64,000 nucleotides of DNA from Pectobacterium atrosepticum (GCA_019056595.1 CP036163.1:2294001-2358000), one strand, 5' to 3'; positions 8,936 through 19,725 are shown, counted from the first letter of the stretch. Translations and numbers: made by a program. Notes: a model not told the origin generated them from the sequence alone.

Positions 8936-9669
8936 TGGATTTTCCTTTTCTGTACGAAACGTTTCTGGAGATTATTCCCGGCATTCCGTTAACCCTGCAA
9001 CTGGCGGTCAGCTCGGTCTTTCTGGGCTTCTTTCTGGCGCTAGGCTTGGCGTTGATGCAGTTGTCATCCCTTGCCGTCCTGCGCTCCATTGCCCGAACCT
9101 ACGTGCTGTTTTTCCGCGGTACGCCGCTGCTGGTTCAGCTGTTCCTGATTTACTACGGGCTGGGGCAATTCCCTTGGGTTCGGGAAAGTATGCTTTGGCC
9201 ATTCCTGCGGGAGCCGCACTGGTGCGCCCTGCTGTCGCTCAGCCTGTGTACCGGTGCCTATGCCAGCGAAATTATTCGTGGCGGATTGCAGTCCGTTCCG
9301 GTGGGCCAGATCGAATCTGCACGCGCCTGCGGCATGCCGTCGTTCATGATTTTCAAGCGTATCGTTTTTCCGCTGGCAATCCGTCAGGCGCTTCCCGCTT
9401 ACGGTAATGAGCTGATCTCGATGGTCAAGTCGACCTCGTTGGCTTCCATCATCACGCTGATGGAAATCACTGGGATCGCTGCACGCCTCATCGCGGAAAC
9501 TTACCGAGCGCTTGAAGTGTTCCTGGTCGCCGGTGCTATTTATCTGTTTATTAACCTTATTCTGACACGTTTACTGATGTGGACAGAATTTACGCTTACC
9601 CCTCATCTCCGTGCGCCGGGTGCGCAACCGGCAGCGAAAAAAATTAAGAAATTGGGAGATCTGCAATGA
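8935..9669 (+). CDS. Polar amino-acid ABC transporter permease (HisM/ArtM-like)
   Basis: 244 aa with five predicted membrane segments. Family motifs are [19 protein letters not shown] (about 60) and the EAA loop [32 protein letters not shown] (about 122-153). The C-terminus is basic ([12 protein letters not shown]). It is the second permease half of the transporter, translationally coupled to the preceding gene and overlapping the ATPase gene by 4 bp. Confidence 0.93.
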   Translation: MDFPFLYETFLEIIPGIPLTLQLAVSSVFLGFFLALGLALMQLSSLAVLRSIARTYVLFFRGTPLLVQLFLIYYGLGQFPWVRESMLWPFLREPHWCALLSLSLCTGAYASEIIRGGLQSVPVGQIESARACGMPSFMIFKRIVFPLAIRQALPAYGNELISMVKSTSLASIITLMEITGIAARLIAETYRALEVFLVAGAIYLFINLILTRLLMWTEFTLTPHLRAPGAQPAAKKIKKLGDLQ

Positions 9670-10430
9670 CGACACCCGCCATTAGCCTGCGCAACATTCA
9701 TAAAAGCTTCGGTTCTCTGGACGTCCTGAAAGGGATTTCGATTGAGGCCAATCAGGGGGAAGTCATCTCAATTCTGGGATCGTCCGGTTCAGGTAAATCG
9801 ACGCTGCTGCGCTGTAGCAACCTGCTTGAGCTTCCCGATCAGGGCGAGATTATCGTCGGCGGAGAAGCAATTGAAATGAAGCCGAACCGTAAAGGGCAGA
9901 ACCGCCCGTCGAACCTCAAACAGATCGACAGAATTCGCACTCAGTTGGGCATGGTGTTCCAGAATTTTAACCTCTGGTCACACAAGACTGTGCTAGAAAA
10001 CATCATCGAAGCGCCCGTGCACGTCTTAAAGCGTCCACAGGCGGAGTGCGTAGAGCACGCCGAACAGCTGTTAGAGAAAGTCGGTCTGGCGGATAAGCGT
10101 CACTACTATCCTGCGCATTTGTCCGGTGGACAGCAGCAGCGCGCCGCGATTGCCCGTGCGCTCGCGATGGAACCGAAAGTGATGCTGTTTGATGAGCCGA
10201 CCTCCGCGCTCGACCCAGAGCTGGTCGGTGAAGTACTGCGCGTCATGCGCACGCTGGCGGACGAAGGGATGACCATGCTGGTCGTGACTCACGAAATGGA
10301 TTTTGCCCGCGAAGTCTCCAACCGCATCGTCTTCCTCCATCAGGGGGAAATTGAAGAACAGGGAACGCCGGAGCACGTTTTCACAGCCAGCCAGTCGGCT
10401 CGCTTCCGGCAATTTATTGCCAGTTGGTAA
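9666..10430 (+). CDS. Polar amino-acid ABC transporter ATP-binding protein (HisP/GlnQ family)
   Basis: 254 aa. Walker [10 protein letters not shown] (about 38), Q-loop [11 protein letters not shown] (about 97), signature LSGGQQQR (about 153), Walker [14 protein letters not shown] (about 174) and switch His in VVTHEMDFA (about 209). It is most like HisP, with the characteristic insertion after the Walker A strand. Four base pairs overlap with the upstream permease. An ERIC element follows before the binding-protein gene. Confidence 0.95.
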   Translation: MTTPAISLRNIHKSFGSLDVLKGISIEANQGEVISILGSSGSGKSTLLRCSNLLELPDQGEIIVGGEAIEMKPNRKGQNRPSNLKQIDRIRTQLGMVFQNFNLWSHKTVLENIIEAPVHVLKRPQAECVEHAEQLLEKVGLADKRHYYPAHLSGGQQQRAAIARALAMEPKVMLFDEPTSALDPELVGEVLRVMRTLADEGMTMLVVTHEMDFAREVSNRIVFLHQGEIEEQGTPEHVFTASQSARFRQFIASW

Positions 10431-10513
10431 ACACAACCCCACAGATTTCGTACACAGGTATAAACATCAACCTGAGGTAAGAAAATAATGGGAATCATAA
10501 TTTTATAATAGAC

Positions 10514-10638
10514 ATACCCTAAATAATTCAAGTTGCGTGAAGGCGGCAACCGCGCGAGTCCCCAGGAGCTTACAAAAGTAAGTGACTGGGGTGAGTAAGG
10601 ACAGCCAACGCACAAGCAGCTTGAAGTATGACGGGTAT
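10514..10638. repeat. ERIC (enterobacterial repetitive intergenic consensus) element, copy 1
   Basis: A 125-bp imperfect palindrome bounded by ATACCC and GGGTAT. The core carries the ERIC signature CCCCAGGAGCTTAC ... GTAAGTGACTGGGGTGAG, which I recognise from the ERIC primer sites. It lies inside an apparent operon, between the ATPase (ends 10430) and binding-protein (starts 10662) genes, so it is probably transcribed. Confidence 0.95.
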
Positions 10639-10661
10639 GAAATGCCGGGAGAAAAAATAAT

Positions 10662-11531
10662 ATGATCAAATCAAAACTCACACTGCTCGCCTGCTCGCTG
10701 TGTATGGCAGGAACGCTGGCTGCCTCATTCACCGCCTCAGCGGAAGAGAAAAAATGGACCACCGTCCGCATCGCGACCGAAGGCGCTTACCACCCGTATA
10801 ACTTCACCAAACCAGACGGTACGCTGGATGGCATGGAGATCGAGCTGTACAAAGTGCTGTGTAACAACATGCAGGTGAAATGCGAGATCATGGTTCAACC
10901 CTTCGCCAGCGCTATTCCTGCGCTGAACGCAGGTAAATATGACGCGATCATCGCAGGTATGTCCGCCACGGCAAAACGCCGTGAGGTGATTGATTTCAGC
11001 CAGCCGTACACGCAGGCAGGGCAGACTTTCGCCGTGCTGAAATCCAGCTCACTCGCCAAAGATTTCCCAGACGCAGGCGTGCGCTTCTCCATTGAGCCTG
11101 CCGATGAAGCAAAAGCACTGGCAGAGGTTGAGAAGCTGAAACCGCTGCTGGAAGGCAAAACCATCGGCGTGCAGTCCGCCTCTATCGCCAGCGCCTTTTT
11201 GGATAAATATCTGAAAGGCGTAATGAAAGTACGCGAATATAAAACCACACAGGAACACGATCTGGATCTGAAAGCAGGCCGTGTGGATCTGGTCATCGCT
11301 TCCGCACCTTACCTGAAAAGTACAACGGACAAACCGGGCAATGACAACATCGTGATGCCAGGGCCACAGTTCATCGGCGGCATTCTGGGCAGCGGTTCTT
11401 CCGTTGGTCTGCGTAAAAGCGATCCTGAGCTGAAAGCCATGTTCGACAAGGCAATCGATCAGGCTAAACAAGACGGTACCATCAGAAAGCTGAGCGAAAA
11501 ATGGTTCGGCATGGACACCACGCCGCTCTAA
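10662..11531 (+). CDS. Periplasmic amino-acid-binding protein (HisJ/ArtJ family, SBP_bac_3)
   Basis: 289 aa with a clear signal peptide (MIKSKLTLLACSLCMAGTLAA ... SFTASA/EEKK). SBP_bac_3 features are VRIATEGAYHPYNF (about 36), DGMEIELYKVLC, and YDAIIAGMSATAKRREVIDFSQPYTQAG (about 94). A longer insert (FPDAGVRFSIEPADEAKALAEVEKLK) makes it larger than HisJ (260 aa). It should deliver substrate to the permeases and ATPase encoded just upstream. The gene is separated from them by the ERIC element. The neighbouring amidohydrolase gene suggests that the ligand may be an N-acyl or amide-linked amino acid. Confidence 0.93.
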   Translation: MIKSKLTLLACSLCMAGTLAASFTASAEEKKWTTVRIATEGAYHPYNFTKPDGTLDGMEIELYKVLCNNMQVKCEIMVQPFASAIPALNAGKYDAIIAGMSATAKRREVIDFSQPYTQAGQTFAVLKSSSLAKDFPDAGVRFSIEPADEAKALAEVEKLKPLLEGKTIGVQSASIASAFLDKYLKGVMKVREYKTTQEHDLDLKAGRVDLVIASAPYLKSTTDKPGNDNIVMPGPQFIGGILGSGSSVGLRKSDPELKAMFDKAIDQAKQDGTIRKLSEKWFGMDTTPL

Positions 11532-11625
11532 GCGTTGCCCAATTGCTAAATCGCGTGTCATGGCTGACTGGCTGTGACACGCCCCCCGCCAATGCCATCA
11601 AAAAAATCAAACGAGCACACCACGC

Positions 11626-13083
11626 ATGAATGCAACACACACTGAAGGAACGCTGCCGGCCGTTAATCGACAGAACGTGGAAGAGATCTGCGATCTGATT
11701 GCCGCCAAGCGGCAGCAGTTCTGTACGCTGAGCGACGGCATCTGGGATACGCCGGAGCTGAACTATGAAGAGCATCGTTCGGCGGCACAGCACGAGGCCA
11801 TCCTGAAAGCAGAAGGCTTCCGCCTGACGAAAGGCATCGCCGACATGCCGACTGCACTGCTGGGTGAATTCGGCGAAGGTCTACCGATTATCGCCATTCT
11901 GGGTGAATACGATGCGCTGCCAGGCCTGAGCCAGCAGGCGAATGTCGCTGAACCAAAGCCGCTGGAAAACGGAGGCAACGGCCACGGCTGCGGACATAAC
12001 CTGCTCGGTACCGCAGCGCTACAGGCAGCTACGGCAGTGAAAGATTATCTGCAAAAGCACGCACTGGCTGGAACCGTCCGCTTTTACGGCTGCCCTGCGG
12101 AAGAAGGTGGATCGTCCAAAGGTTTTATGGTCAAGGAAGGCGTTTTTGACGACGTTGATATCGCCCTCTGCTGGCACCCAGCGACCTTCACCGGTGTTAA
12201 CAGCCCAGTATCGCTGGCCTGTAACGAACTGAATTTTCACTTTAAAGGCCGCGCTGCTCATGCAGCCAGCAGCCCACATCTGGGACGCAGCGCGCTGGAT
12301 GCCGTGGAACTGATGAACGTTGGCGTGAACTACATGCGCGAACACATGCCGTCCTCTGCCCGCATCCACTATGCGATTACCGACAGCGGCGGTCAGGCAC
12401 CAAACGTCGTGCAGGCCAACGCCACCGTGCGTTACCTCGTACGGGCACGTCAATTGCCGGAACTGCACCAGTTGGTCAAACGCGTGAAGAAAATTGCCGA
12501 AGGTGCGGCGCTGATGACGGAAACCGAAGTCAGCAGCGAAGTGATCAGCGGTGATGCCAATCTGCTGGCGAACCCGCCGCTGGAAGCACGTATGCACGAA
12601 CATCTGCTGGCGCTCGGCCCGATACCGTTCGATGACGAAGACCGCAAAATGGCAGCGATGTTCCAGACCGCGCTGAGCGCCGAAGACATTGCCGAATCCT
12701 ACGCGCGTTTCGGCGTTAAACCGCAGCCGGGTTTAACGCTGCATGACGGAATTTATCCTCTGTATAGCCCGAATGATGCTTTCATCGGTTCTACGGACGT
12801 GGGGACGGTCAGTTGGGTTGTGCCAACCGTGCAGATTCGCAGCGCCACTTACGCCATCGGCACGCCAGCGCATTCATGGCAGTTGGTCGCACAGGGGAAA
12901 ACCGGGGCCGCACACAAAGGCACAGAATACGCAGCGAAAGCAATGGCCTCACTGGCTATCGATCTGCTGGCCACGCCCGAACTGATTGCACAGGCAAAAG
13001 CCGACCACCAGGAAAGGTTGCAGCAGACACCGTTTGAAAACCCGATTCCAGATGACGTGTTTGCACCTATCCCACGGGGATAA
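11626..13083 (+). CDS. M20 family amidohydrolase (AbgB-like)
   Basis: 485 aa, the size of E. coli AbgB (481), the B subunit of p-aminobenzoyl-glutamate hydrolase. Metal-site motifs: GEYDALPGL (about 88), GHGCGHN (about 121) and CPAEEGG (about 156), followed by the dimerisation-domain segment LNFHFKGRAAHAASSPHLGRSALDAVELM (about 206-235) and a C-terminal GTPAHSWQLVAQGKT. It likely cleaves an amide bond in the cytoplasm. In E. coli AbgB works with AbgA and the transporter AbgT. Here neither is present, and the gene instead follows a HisJ-type ABC transporter by 94 bp, so the imported substrate is probably the amide it cleaves. Confidence 0.88.
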   Translation: MNATHTEGTLPAVNRQNVEEICDLIAAKRQQFCTLSDGIWDTPELNYEEHRSAAQHEAILKAEGFRLTKGIADMPTALLGEFGEGLPIIAILGEYDALPGLSQQANVAEPKPLENGGNGHGCGHNLLGTAALQAATAVKDYLQKHALAGTVRFYGCPAEEGGSSKGFMVKEGVFDDVDIALCWHPATFTGVNSPVSLACNELNFHFKGRAAHAASSPHLGRSALDAVELMNVGVNYMREHMPSSARIHYAITDSGGQAPNVVQANATVRYLVRARQLPELHQLVKRVKKIAEGAALMTETEVSSEVISGDANLLANPPLEARMHEHLLALGPIPFDDEDRKMAAMFQTALSAEDIAESYARFGVKPQPGLTLHDGIYPLYSPNDAFIGSTDVGTVSWVVPTVQIRSATYAIGTPAHSWQLVAQGKTGAAHKGTEYAAKAMASLAIDLLATPELIAQAKADHQERLQQTPFENPIPDDVFAPIPRG

Positions 13084-13123
13084 GAGGCCAATTCGCAGGG
13101 ATTAGATAAGCAGTAGCAGGAAA

Positions 13124-13148
13124 CCGTCAGGAGAGAGCCTCCTGACGG
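13124..13148. terminator. Bidirectional hairpin between the amidohydrolase gene and trpS
   Basis: Perfect 10-bp stem CCGTCAGGAG / CTCCTGACGG with a 5-base loop between two convergent genes. A TTTCC run follows on the minus strand. Confidence 0.7.
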
Positions 13149-13158
13149 CAATTAAGGC

Positions 13159-14163
13159 TTACGGACGGCCAACAAAACCGATAGCGTCGTAGACTTTCTT
13201 CAGCGTTTCCTGTGCGCGAGCACTCGCTTTGTCAGCCCCTTCGCGCATGATCTGTTGCAGGAAAGCCTCATCGTTACGGTAACGGTGATAACGCTCTTGC
13301 AGCTCAGACAGCATACCGGATACGGCATCCGCCACCGCGCCTTTCAGGTGACCATACATCTGGCCGTTAAATTCCTGCTCCAGTTCAGGGATGGTTTTTC
13401 CCGTCACGCCGGACAGAATATCCAACAGGTTGGATACCCCGGCTTTATTCGCCAGGTCATAACGCACGACTGGTGGCTCATCGGAATCCGTCATCGCGCG
13501 TTTGATCTTCTTCACCACCGCTTTCGGATCTTCCAGCAGCCCGATAACGTTATTGCGGTTATCGTCAGACTTGGACATCTTCTTGGTCGGTTCCAGCAGC
13601 GACATCACGCGGGCGCCCGATTTCGGAATGAACGGCTCTGGTATTTTGAAAATATCGCCATACAGGCTGTTGAAGCGCTGACCGACGTCACGGCTCAGCT
13701 CCAGATGCTGCTTCTGATCTTCACCCACCGGCACCTGATTCGTTTGGTATAGCAGGATATCCGCCGCCATCAGCACGGGATAACTAAACAGACCGGCGTT
13801 GATGTTCTCTTCGTAACGCGCGGATTTATCCTTGAACTGCGTCATGCGGCTCAATTCGCCGAAATATGCGTAGCAGTTCAGTATCCAGCTCAGCTGGCTG
13901 TGCTCAGGCACGTGCGACTGAACAAAAATGGTGCTCTTTTTCGGATCGATGCCGCAGGCCAGATACAGCGCCAGCGTATCCAGCGTCGCTTTTCTCAGTG
14001 CCTGCGGATCCTGACGTACCGTGATGGCATGCAAATCCACAATGCAATAGATGCAGTCGTAATCGTCCTGCATGTTGACCCACTGACGTAACGCCCCCAT
14101 GTAGTTACCAATGGTCAATTCACCAGACGGCTGCGCACCGCTAAATACAATGGGCTTGCTCAT
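13159..14163 (-). CDS. trpS: Tryptophanyl-tRNA synthetase
   Basis: 334 aa, the same size as E. coli TrpS. Class I signatures: [14 protein letters not shown] (HIGH-type motif, about 12-20) and KKMSKSD (KMSKS, about 194). It charges tRNA-Trp. Last gene of the aroK-aroB-damX-dam-rpe-gph-trpS order shared with E. coli. Its start overlaps the gph stop by 4 bp. Confidence 0.98.
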   Translation of the reverse strand: MSKPIVFSGAQPSGELTIGNYMGALRQWVNMQDDYDCIYCIVDLHAITVRQDPQALRKATLDTLALYLACGIDPKKSTIFVQSHVPEHSQLSWILNCYAYFGELSRMTQFKDKSARYEENINAGLFSYPVLMAADILLYQTNQVPVGEDQKQHLELSRDVGQRFNSLYGDIFKIPEPFIPKSGARVMSLLEPTKKMSKSDDNRNNVIGLLEDPKAVVKKIKRAMTDSDEPPVVRYDLANKAGVSNLLDILSGVTGKTIPELEQEFNGQMYGHLKGAVADAVSGMLSELQERYHRYRNDEAFLQQIMREGADKASARAQETLKKVYDAIGFVGRP

Positions 14164-14864
14164 ACTAAGGGTTCCTGATTGTGTGAAGAAGAATGCCCGA
14201 TCAGGGGCAAAATATCGGCAAAACGATCCAGAACGACATCCGGCTGACTCAGCTCGATCGCTTCACCATAGTTATAACCATACGTCATGCCGACACTGCG
14301 GCAGCTCGCCGCCTGTGCCGCCTGAATATCATTGCGGGAATCGCCGACGAACAGAAGTTCGCTGGCACGCAGCCCCAGCTTACCGAGTACCAGATAGAGC
14401 GGCGCAGGATGCGGCTTTTTCACAATAACGTCATCGCCACCGATGATCAGCGAGAAATAGTCGCCGATCCCTAATCCTGCCAGCAACGGCGCAACGAACG
14501 GCGTGGGTTTATTGGTCACCACCGCCATCGGAACGCCCTGCTGCGCTAACTGCGCCAGCGTCTCTTTTACCTGCGGGAACAACGTGCTGCCGCTATCCAC
14601 CGTCTGCGCATAATAGCTATCGAACCGCTCACGGGTTTCCTGCAAGCGTGCAGCAGTTGGCTCAACGCCAGCCCAGCGCAACGCCCGTTCAACCATCACG
14701 TCCGCACCGTTACCAATCCAGGTTGCGACACGGGCTTCGCCCGCAGCAGGCAACGACTGCGCCACTAAGGCCTGATCGATAGCCGCCGCCAGACCCGGAG
14801 CACTGTGAACCAGCGTCCCGTCCAAATCAAAAGCCAATCCGCGAACTGCGGTTAATTCAGTCAT
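14160..14864 (-). CDS. gph: Phosphoglycolate phosphatase
   Basis: 234 aa from the ATG at 14864 (MTELTAVRG). A longer frame to 14972 exists but runs through rpe and lacks family sequence. HAD-family motifs: [13 protein letters not shown] (motif I), VVTNKP (motif II), KKPHPAP (motif III) and [13 protein letters not shown] (motif IV). It hydrolyses 2-phosphoglycolate formed during DNA repair. It overlaps rpe by 8 bp and trpS by 4 bp. It is somewhat shorter than E. coli Gph (252). Confidence 0.96.
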   Translation of the reverse strand: MTELTAVRGLAFDLDGTLVHSAPGLAAAIDQALVAQSLPAAGEARVATWIGNGADVMVERALRWAGVEPTAARLQETRERFDSYYAQTVDSGSTLFPQVKETLAQLAQQGVPMAVVTNKPTPFVAPLLAGLGIGDYFSLIIGGDDVIVKKPHPAPLYLVLGKLGLRASELLFVGDSRNDIQAAQAASCRSVGMTYGYNYGEAIELSQPDVVLDRFADILPLIGHSSSHNQEPLV

Positions 14865-15534
14865 GTGTCGTCCTTGAAATTTCACTACGCATTTGATCAA
14901 TGACGGCGCGGTAATCTGGATGACCAAAAATAGCCGAGCCCGCCACAAACATATCTGCGCCCGCTTCAGCAATCGCGCCGATATTTTCTACTTTTACGCC
15001 GCCATCGACTTCCAGTCGAATGTCGTAACCGCTGTCGTCGATCAAGCGACGAACCTGACGCAGTTTATCCAGCGTGCTGGGAATAAAGGACTGGCCGCCA
15101 AACCCTGGGTTAACTGACATCAGCAGAATGATATCCAGCTTATCCATGACGTAATCGAGATAACTTAGCGGCGTCGCTGGGTTAAACACCAAGCCAGCTT
15201 TGCAGCCGTGATCTTTAATCAACTGCAATGAACGATCGAGATGATCCGTGGCTTCGGGATGAAAGGTAATGAAACTGGCACCCGCGTTGGCGAAATCCGG
15301 GATGATACGATCGACCGGTTTCACCATCAGGTGAACGTCAATCGGCGCGGTAATGCCGTAATCGCGCAGGGATTTCAGGACCAGTGGGCCAATCGTCAAA
15401 TTTGGCACATAGTGGTTATCCATGACATCAAAATGGACCACATCAGCCCCGGCAGCCAACACGTTAGCGGTATCTTCACCAAGACGGGCAAAATCAGCCG
15501 ACAAAATGGACGGCGCGATTAAAAACGGTTTCAT
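14857..15534 (-). CDS. rpe: Ribulose-phosphate 3-epimerase
   Basis: 225 aa, equal to E. coli Rpe. TIM-barrel motifs: [35 protein letters not shown] (catalytic Asp and metal His), [20 protein letters not shown] and the phosphate-binding VDGGV and GSAIFG. It interconverts ribulose-5-phosphate and xylulose-5-phosphate in the pentose phosphate pathway. Preceded by GGAGAAATGA. Confidence 0.98.
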   Translation of the reverse strand: MKPFLIAPSILSADFARLGEDTANVLAAGADVVHFDVMDNHYVPNLTIGPLVLKSLRDYGITAPIDVHLMVKPVDRIIPDFANAGASFITFHPEATDHLDRSLQLIKDHGCKAGLVFNPATPLSYLDYVMDKLDIILLMSVNPGFGGQSFIPSTLDKLRQVRRLIDDSGYDIRLEVDGGVKVENIGAIAEAGADMFVAGSAIFGHPDYRAVIDQMRSEISRTTHD

Positions 15535-15657
15535 TCATTTCTCCAAACGGTAAAGTCTGAATGCCTGCGGGTAACCTATTCCCGGCTAATGACGCCTCTC
15601 TGACGACATTAACCGATTCACTGCGCTCTGTTTACCCCACCTGTACACTAAATGGTA

Positions 15658-16470
15658 TTACCGATATAGGGCGAGTAACTCGCTTACTTTACTACGTCCT
15701 AAAATATTACGACTAATCGTTCGGCGCGCTTTAACAACATACAGCACAGCCTCCTGATACCACTCACGGGTCAGCAACGTGTCATGATTGGAAATCAGCA
15801 CGGGAATCTGGCTTTCCACCGACAAACGACGTGCCAATAGCGCCAAACTCTGCTGATCGGCACGGCTGAAATTATTGGTGTGATAGGCCGTAAAATTCGC
15901 GGTAGCAGACAGCGGCGCATAAGGTGGATCGCAATAAATAACCGACCCCTTCTCTGCTTTTTCCAGCGTGTCCTGATAATGCTCACAGATGAAAGTGGCA
16001 TTTTGCGCTTTCAAGGCGAACCAGCGAATTTCTTCTTCAGGAAAATAGGGTTTTTTATAGCGCCCGAAAGGAACATTGAATTCACCGCGCATGTTGTAAC
16101 GGCACAGGCCGTTATAGCAGTGGCGATTCAAATAGAGAAACAGCAGCGCGCGCCGATAGGCATCGCGACAAAGGTTAAATTCTTCACGCAGCAGATAGAA
16201 CGTCTCAGAGGTGTTTACCTCATCCGTAAAAAGTTTACGGGCATCGGTAACAAACTCATCTGCATTCGATTTAACGATATTGTAGAGGTTAATTAGGTCG
16301 CTATTAATATCAGCCAGTATGTAGCGATCGTATTCCGTATTCAGAAATACGGAACCCGCGCCAACAAAGGGCTCAATAAGACAGTCTCCTGCGGGTAAAT
16401 AGCGACGAATCTCTTCGACCAGCGGATATTTACCACCAGCCCATTTTAAAAAAGCGCGGTTCTTCTTCAT
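15658..16470 (-). CDS. dam: DNA adenine methylase (GATC)
   Basis: 270 aa (E. coli Dam 278). SAM-binding motif FLKWAGGKYPL at the N-terminus with LIEPFVGAGSVFLNT (about 32), and the catalytic DPPY in IYCDPPYAPLS (about 180). It methylates the adenine of GATC, directing mismatch repair and replication timing. It sits between damX and rpe as in E. coli. Confidence 0.98.
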   Translation of the reverse strand: MKKNRAFLKWAGGKYPLVEEIRRYLPAGDCLIEPFVGAGSVFLNTEYDRYILADINSDLINLYNIVKSNADEFVTDARKLFTDEVNTSETFYLLREEFNLCRDAYRRALLFLYLNRHCYNGLCRYNMRGEFNVPFGRYKKPYFPEEEIRWFALKAQNATFICEHYQDTLEKAEKGSVIYCDPPYAPLSATANFTAYHTNNFSRADQQSLALLARRLSVESQIPVLISNHDTLLTREWYQEAVLYVVKARRTISRNILGRSKVSELLALYR

Positions 16471-16549
16471 GCCGTCGTTAGTTACTCATACGTTTCAGAG
16501 CCGCGGATTGTACTCTGTGTCAGACAGCACATCAGGGCTAAAATTGGTG

Positions 16550-17566
16550 TTACTTATTCAAGTCCTGCTTCACCTGGCGGATCGGCTTAACCCATGGTTT
16601 TTTCGCTTGTACTTCTGCGGGCAACGCAGCAATTGCCTGTTTCGCTTCCGCAGAAGAAGCATAGACTCCGGTCACTAACACATACCAGGATTTTCCGTCT
16701 CGTTTCGTTTCATACACCCACGAATGGGCGAGGTTATGTTGTTTCGCGTAGGCTTTCAGCGTGTCCGAGCGTGAAGCGCTGCTCAGTTGCAAAGTAAAGT
16801 GGCTGGCTGGCGCATTCTGTACGGAAACGTTCTGGCCGGCAGTCGCTGGACCAGCTTTTGCATTAGCTGCGGGCTTGCTTGCTACTGGCGATTTTGACGC
16901 ATTGTTTGCAGCAGGCTTAGCGTTGCTAGCGTGTGCAGGCGCCGTATTATGTGTATTTTTAGCGGACGATGTCGCAGGCGTTTTCCCCGTTGGAGCAACC
17001 GTCGCAGGTGCCGTCGGCAGCGTCGAGTTTCCTGTCGCACCCTGAGAGAATTCGCTAACGCGCCCTTGCTGTTGCGACAACGCATCAGTGATATTACCCG
17101 GCAGCTCGATACGCTGCTGGCCTGTCACCGGCGGTTGAACCTGCGCATCCGTTGGTGTACCGGAAATCGGTGGGGCACTTAATGTTTGAGGCGACATCGG
17201 CGCTTGAGAAGACGTCTGCGCCGATGTTTGACCATGACTTGCATCGCCAGGAACCGCCGTAGGGCTCTCACCCAGCGAGGAAGGCTGCGCGCTTTGTGTC
17301 ATGGGGGACGATGAAGAGAGATCGATATTGCGCTCTCCACCCGCTTGATTCTGCGTCTGTGACGTTTGTGGCTGAGAAGGTGCCTGCAAAGCAGATCCGA
17401 TACCCACGATCAACAGCACCAGCACCACGATCCCGATGCCAATCATCAGGTGCTGTCTGGAAAGCGCGATTTTAGGTACCGCGAAGTTGCTGCTTTTTTG
17501 CTGACGAGTAGGTCGACGGTCACTGGTATCAGGCTTCAGCTCATCTTCCGGCTTGAACTCATCCAT
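16550..17566 (-). CDS. damX: Cell-division SPOR-domain protein DamX
   Basis: 338 aa, shorter than E. coli DamX (428). A cytoplasmic N-terminus (MDEFKPEDELKP) is followed by one membrane segment (LMIGIGIVVLVLLIVGIGSAL, about 40-60), a long Pro/Ser/Thr/Ala/Gln-rich low-complexity periplasmic linker (about 65-255), and a C-terminal SPOR domain (FTLQLSSASRSDTLKAYAKQ to the end) that binds denuded septal peptidoglycan. The shortness lies in the linker. Confidence 0.95.
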   Translation of the reverse strand: MDEFKPEDELKPDTSDRRPTRQQKSSNFAVPKIALSRQHLMIGIGIVVLVLLIVGIGSALQAPSQPQTSQTQNQAGGERNIDLSSSSPMTQSAQPSSLGESPTAVPGDASHGQTSAQTSSQAPMSPQTLSAPPISGTPTDAQVQPPVTGQQRIELPGNITDALSQQQGRVSEFSQGATGNSTLPTAPATVAPTGKTPATSSAKNTHNTAPAHASNAKPAANNASKSPVASKPAANAKAGPATAGQNVSVQNAPASHFTLQLSSASRSDTLKAYAKQHNLAHSWVYETKRDGKSWYVLVTGVYASSAEAKQAIAALPAEVQAKKPWVKPIRQVKQDLNK

Positions 17567-17715
17567 TTAACATCTCCCCACTAAAAAGCTCGAATCCGCC
17601 ACGCGGTCGCCAAGGCGAATCATTGAATCGTAACGCATTGTATTTTATTAACCATAACCCATCAGGGCTTGTCTGTCGTTAATACTTCTGTTTCATAACC
17701 GGCTAGCATTACGTA

Positions 17716-18801
17716 TCAGGCAAGACAATCTGCTATCGAGGCCAACACCATGTCATGCGCTACACCACCACGGACTTCTGACTGACCTATTGCCGTTGGC
17801 AGTACCAGACGTAACTCACCCGCGAGTACTTTCTTGTCACGCATCATGTGAGGAAGATAGGATTCAGGCGTCATTTGCGTCGGACCATTCACCGGCAGAC
17901 CAGCACGAACCAGAAGAGACTTAACTCGCTCGACGTCCGAATCGGAGAACTGCCCGAGACGACGTGCCGTATGCGCAGCCATCACCATACCTGCCGCAAC
18001 CGCTTCGCCATGAAGCCAGTTACCGTAGCCCATTTCAGCTTCAATGGCATGCCCGTAAGTATGGCCCAGATTGAGCAACGCACGCATGCCATTTTCACGT
18101 TCATCGGCTGCAACCACTGCCGCTTTGATTTCACAGCAGCGTCGAATGCAGTAAGCCAGCGCGTCATGCTGTAGCTCACGCACTGCCTCAATGTTTTCTT
18201 CGAGCCAAAGAAAGAAATCGCGATCCAGAATAATGCCGTACTTAATGACTTCCGCCAGCCCGGATGACAATTCCCGTGCCGGTAAAGATTTCAGACAGTC
18301 CAGATCGATCACAACCGATACGGGCTGGTAGAACGCCCCGATCATGTTTTTACCCAACGGGTGATTGACGGCGGTTTTACCGCCGACGGAAGAATCTACC
18401 TGCGATAACAGCGTTGTCGGCACCTGAAGGAATCGGACGCCACGCTGATAACTGGCTGCGGCAAAACCGGCTAGGTCGCCGATAACACCGCCACCCAAAG
18501 CAACAATCGTCGTATCACGACCATGCGGCTTCGCCAGCAACGCGGTAAAAACCTGATCCAAGACGGTCAACGATTTGTACTGCTCGCCATCAGGTAAAAT
18601 AACCTGATCGACATGCACGCCATGGTTTTCCAACACACCACGAACACAGTCGAGATACAGAGGGGCCAACGTCTGGTTCGTCACCAGCATGGCCTGATCC
18701 CCCGCTTTCAACGGCATAAAAGAAGCCGGATCATCAAATAATCCTGCAGCTATCGTAATGGGGTAACTACGTTCCCCAAGTGTTACGGTAATTCTTTCCA
18801 T
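17716..18801 (-). CDS. aroB: 3-dehydroquinate synthase
   Basis: 361 aa (E. coli AroB 362). NAD-binding [14 protein letters not shown] (about 105), substrate/zinc region [19 protein letters not shown] (about 152) and the zinc His in [12 protein letters not shown] (about 247). Converts DAHP to 3-dehydroquinate, second step of the shikimate pathway. It follows aroK by 51 bp. Confidence 0.98.
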   Translation of the reverse strand: MERITVTLGERSYPITIAAGLFDDPASFMPLKAGDQAMLVTNQTLAPLYLDCVRGVLENHGVHVDQVILPDGEQYKSLTVLDQVFTALLAKPHGRDTTIVALGGGVIGDLAGFAAASYQRGVRFLQVPTTLLSQVDSSVGGKTAVNHPLGKNMIGAFYQPVSVVIDLDCLKSLPARELSSGLAEVIKYGIILDRDFFLWLEENIEAVRELQHDALAYCIRRCCEIKAAVVAADERENGMRALLNLGHTYGHAIEAEMGYGNWLHGEAVAAGMVMAAHTARRLGQFSDSDVERVKSLLVRAGLPVNGPTQMTPESYLPHMMRDKKVLAGELRLVLPTAIGQSEVRGGVAHDMVLASIADCLA

Positions 18802-18852
18802 GCTCGTTAAACAACCCGTTCAGGATCCGCTCAATGCGGATAAGGTATGCTC

Positions 18853-19374
18853 TTAGTTACTTTCCAGCATATTGATAATCTGGTTAGCAACGACCTTGGC
18901 ACTTTGCTCGTCAGTCCGAATGGTAACATCAGCGATTTCTTCATAAAGCGGGTTCCGCTCTTTCGCCAACGCTTCCAATACTTCACGTGGAGGGGTTTCA
19001 ACCTGAAGTAACGGACGTTTCTTGTCACGCTGCGTGCGGGCCAGTTGTTTCTCGATTGTCGTTTCCAAATAAACGACAACGCCGCGCGCTGAAAGACGAT
19101 TGCGCGTCTCACGTGATTTGACTGAGCCACCGCCTGTCGCCAGTACGATGCCTTGCTTTTCCGTCAATTCATTAATGACTTTCTCTTCACGATCGCGGAA
19201 GCCTTCTTCGCCTTCCACATCGAATACCCAGCCCACATCAGCCCCAGTGCGTCGCTCAATTTCTTGATCGGAGTCGAAAAACTCCATATTGAGTTGCTGA
19301 GCTAATTGACGGCCAATAGTGCTTTTGCCGGCACCCATAGGCCCAACCAGAAAGATATTGCGTTTCTCTGCCAT
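18853..19374 (-). CDS. aroK: Shikimate kinase I
   Basis: 173 aa (E. coli AroK 173). P-loop [11 protein letters not shown] (residues 11-21), shikimate-binding FFDSDQEIE and GFRDREE, and TGGGSV. It phosphorylates shikimate. A GC-rich inverted repeat in its leader (CCCGCC/GGCGGG, 19412-19440) lies about 38 bp before the start. Confidence 0.98.
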   Translation of the reverse strand: MAEKRNIFLVGPMGAGKSTIGRQLAQQLNMEFFDSDQEIERRTGADVGWVFDVEGEEGFRDREEKVINELTEKQGIVLATGGGSVKSRETRNRLSARGVVVYLETTIEKQLARTQRDKKRPLLQVETPPREVLEALAKERNPLYEEIADVTIRTDEQSAKVVANQIINMLESN

Positions 19375-19725
19375 GTTTTTTGGTATTACTAAGACAATTC
19401 GTTAATGATAACCCGCCCCGCCAATCAACCCAGCGGCGGGACCTAAACTGAAACCTCATGAGCGATAGTGCGAGAATCAGACAAAAAATTATCTCAAGAC
19501 TCAGGGTAGTTTGGCAACCGAATAAAATGTCACACCGACCACAGGTGGCCAATGTAGTATGTTTTATCGACATTTTCGGTGGAACAACACTTCAGTGCTC
19601 AATTCGCTAACCCTTGTAAGCTAAATCCGCCGCAGCGTCAAACTCATAAGCGCCAAACGTGACAAAATATTGCCCCCTATGTGGGCCAAAAACACCCTAT
19701 AACATCAGAGCTAGCCTGGGTTTGC
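19375..19725. other. hofQ-aroK intergenic region
   Basis: 351 bp containing the presumed aroKB promoter and leader on the minus strand. An imperfect GC-rich hairpin (6-bp arms CCCGCC and GGCGGG at 19412-19417 and 19435-19440) is close to the aroK start. No gene is evident. Confidence 0.4.
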
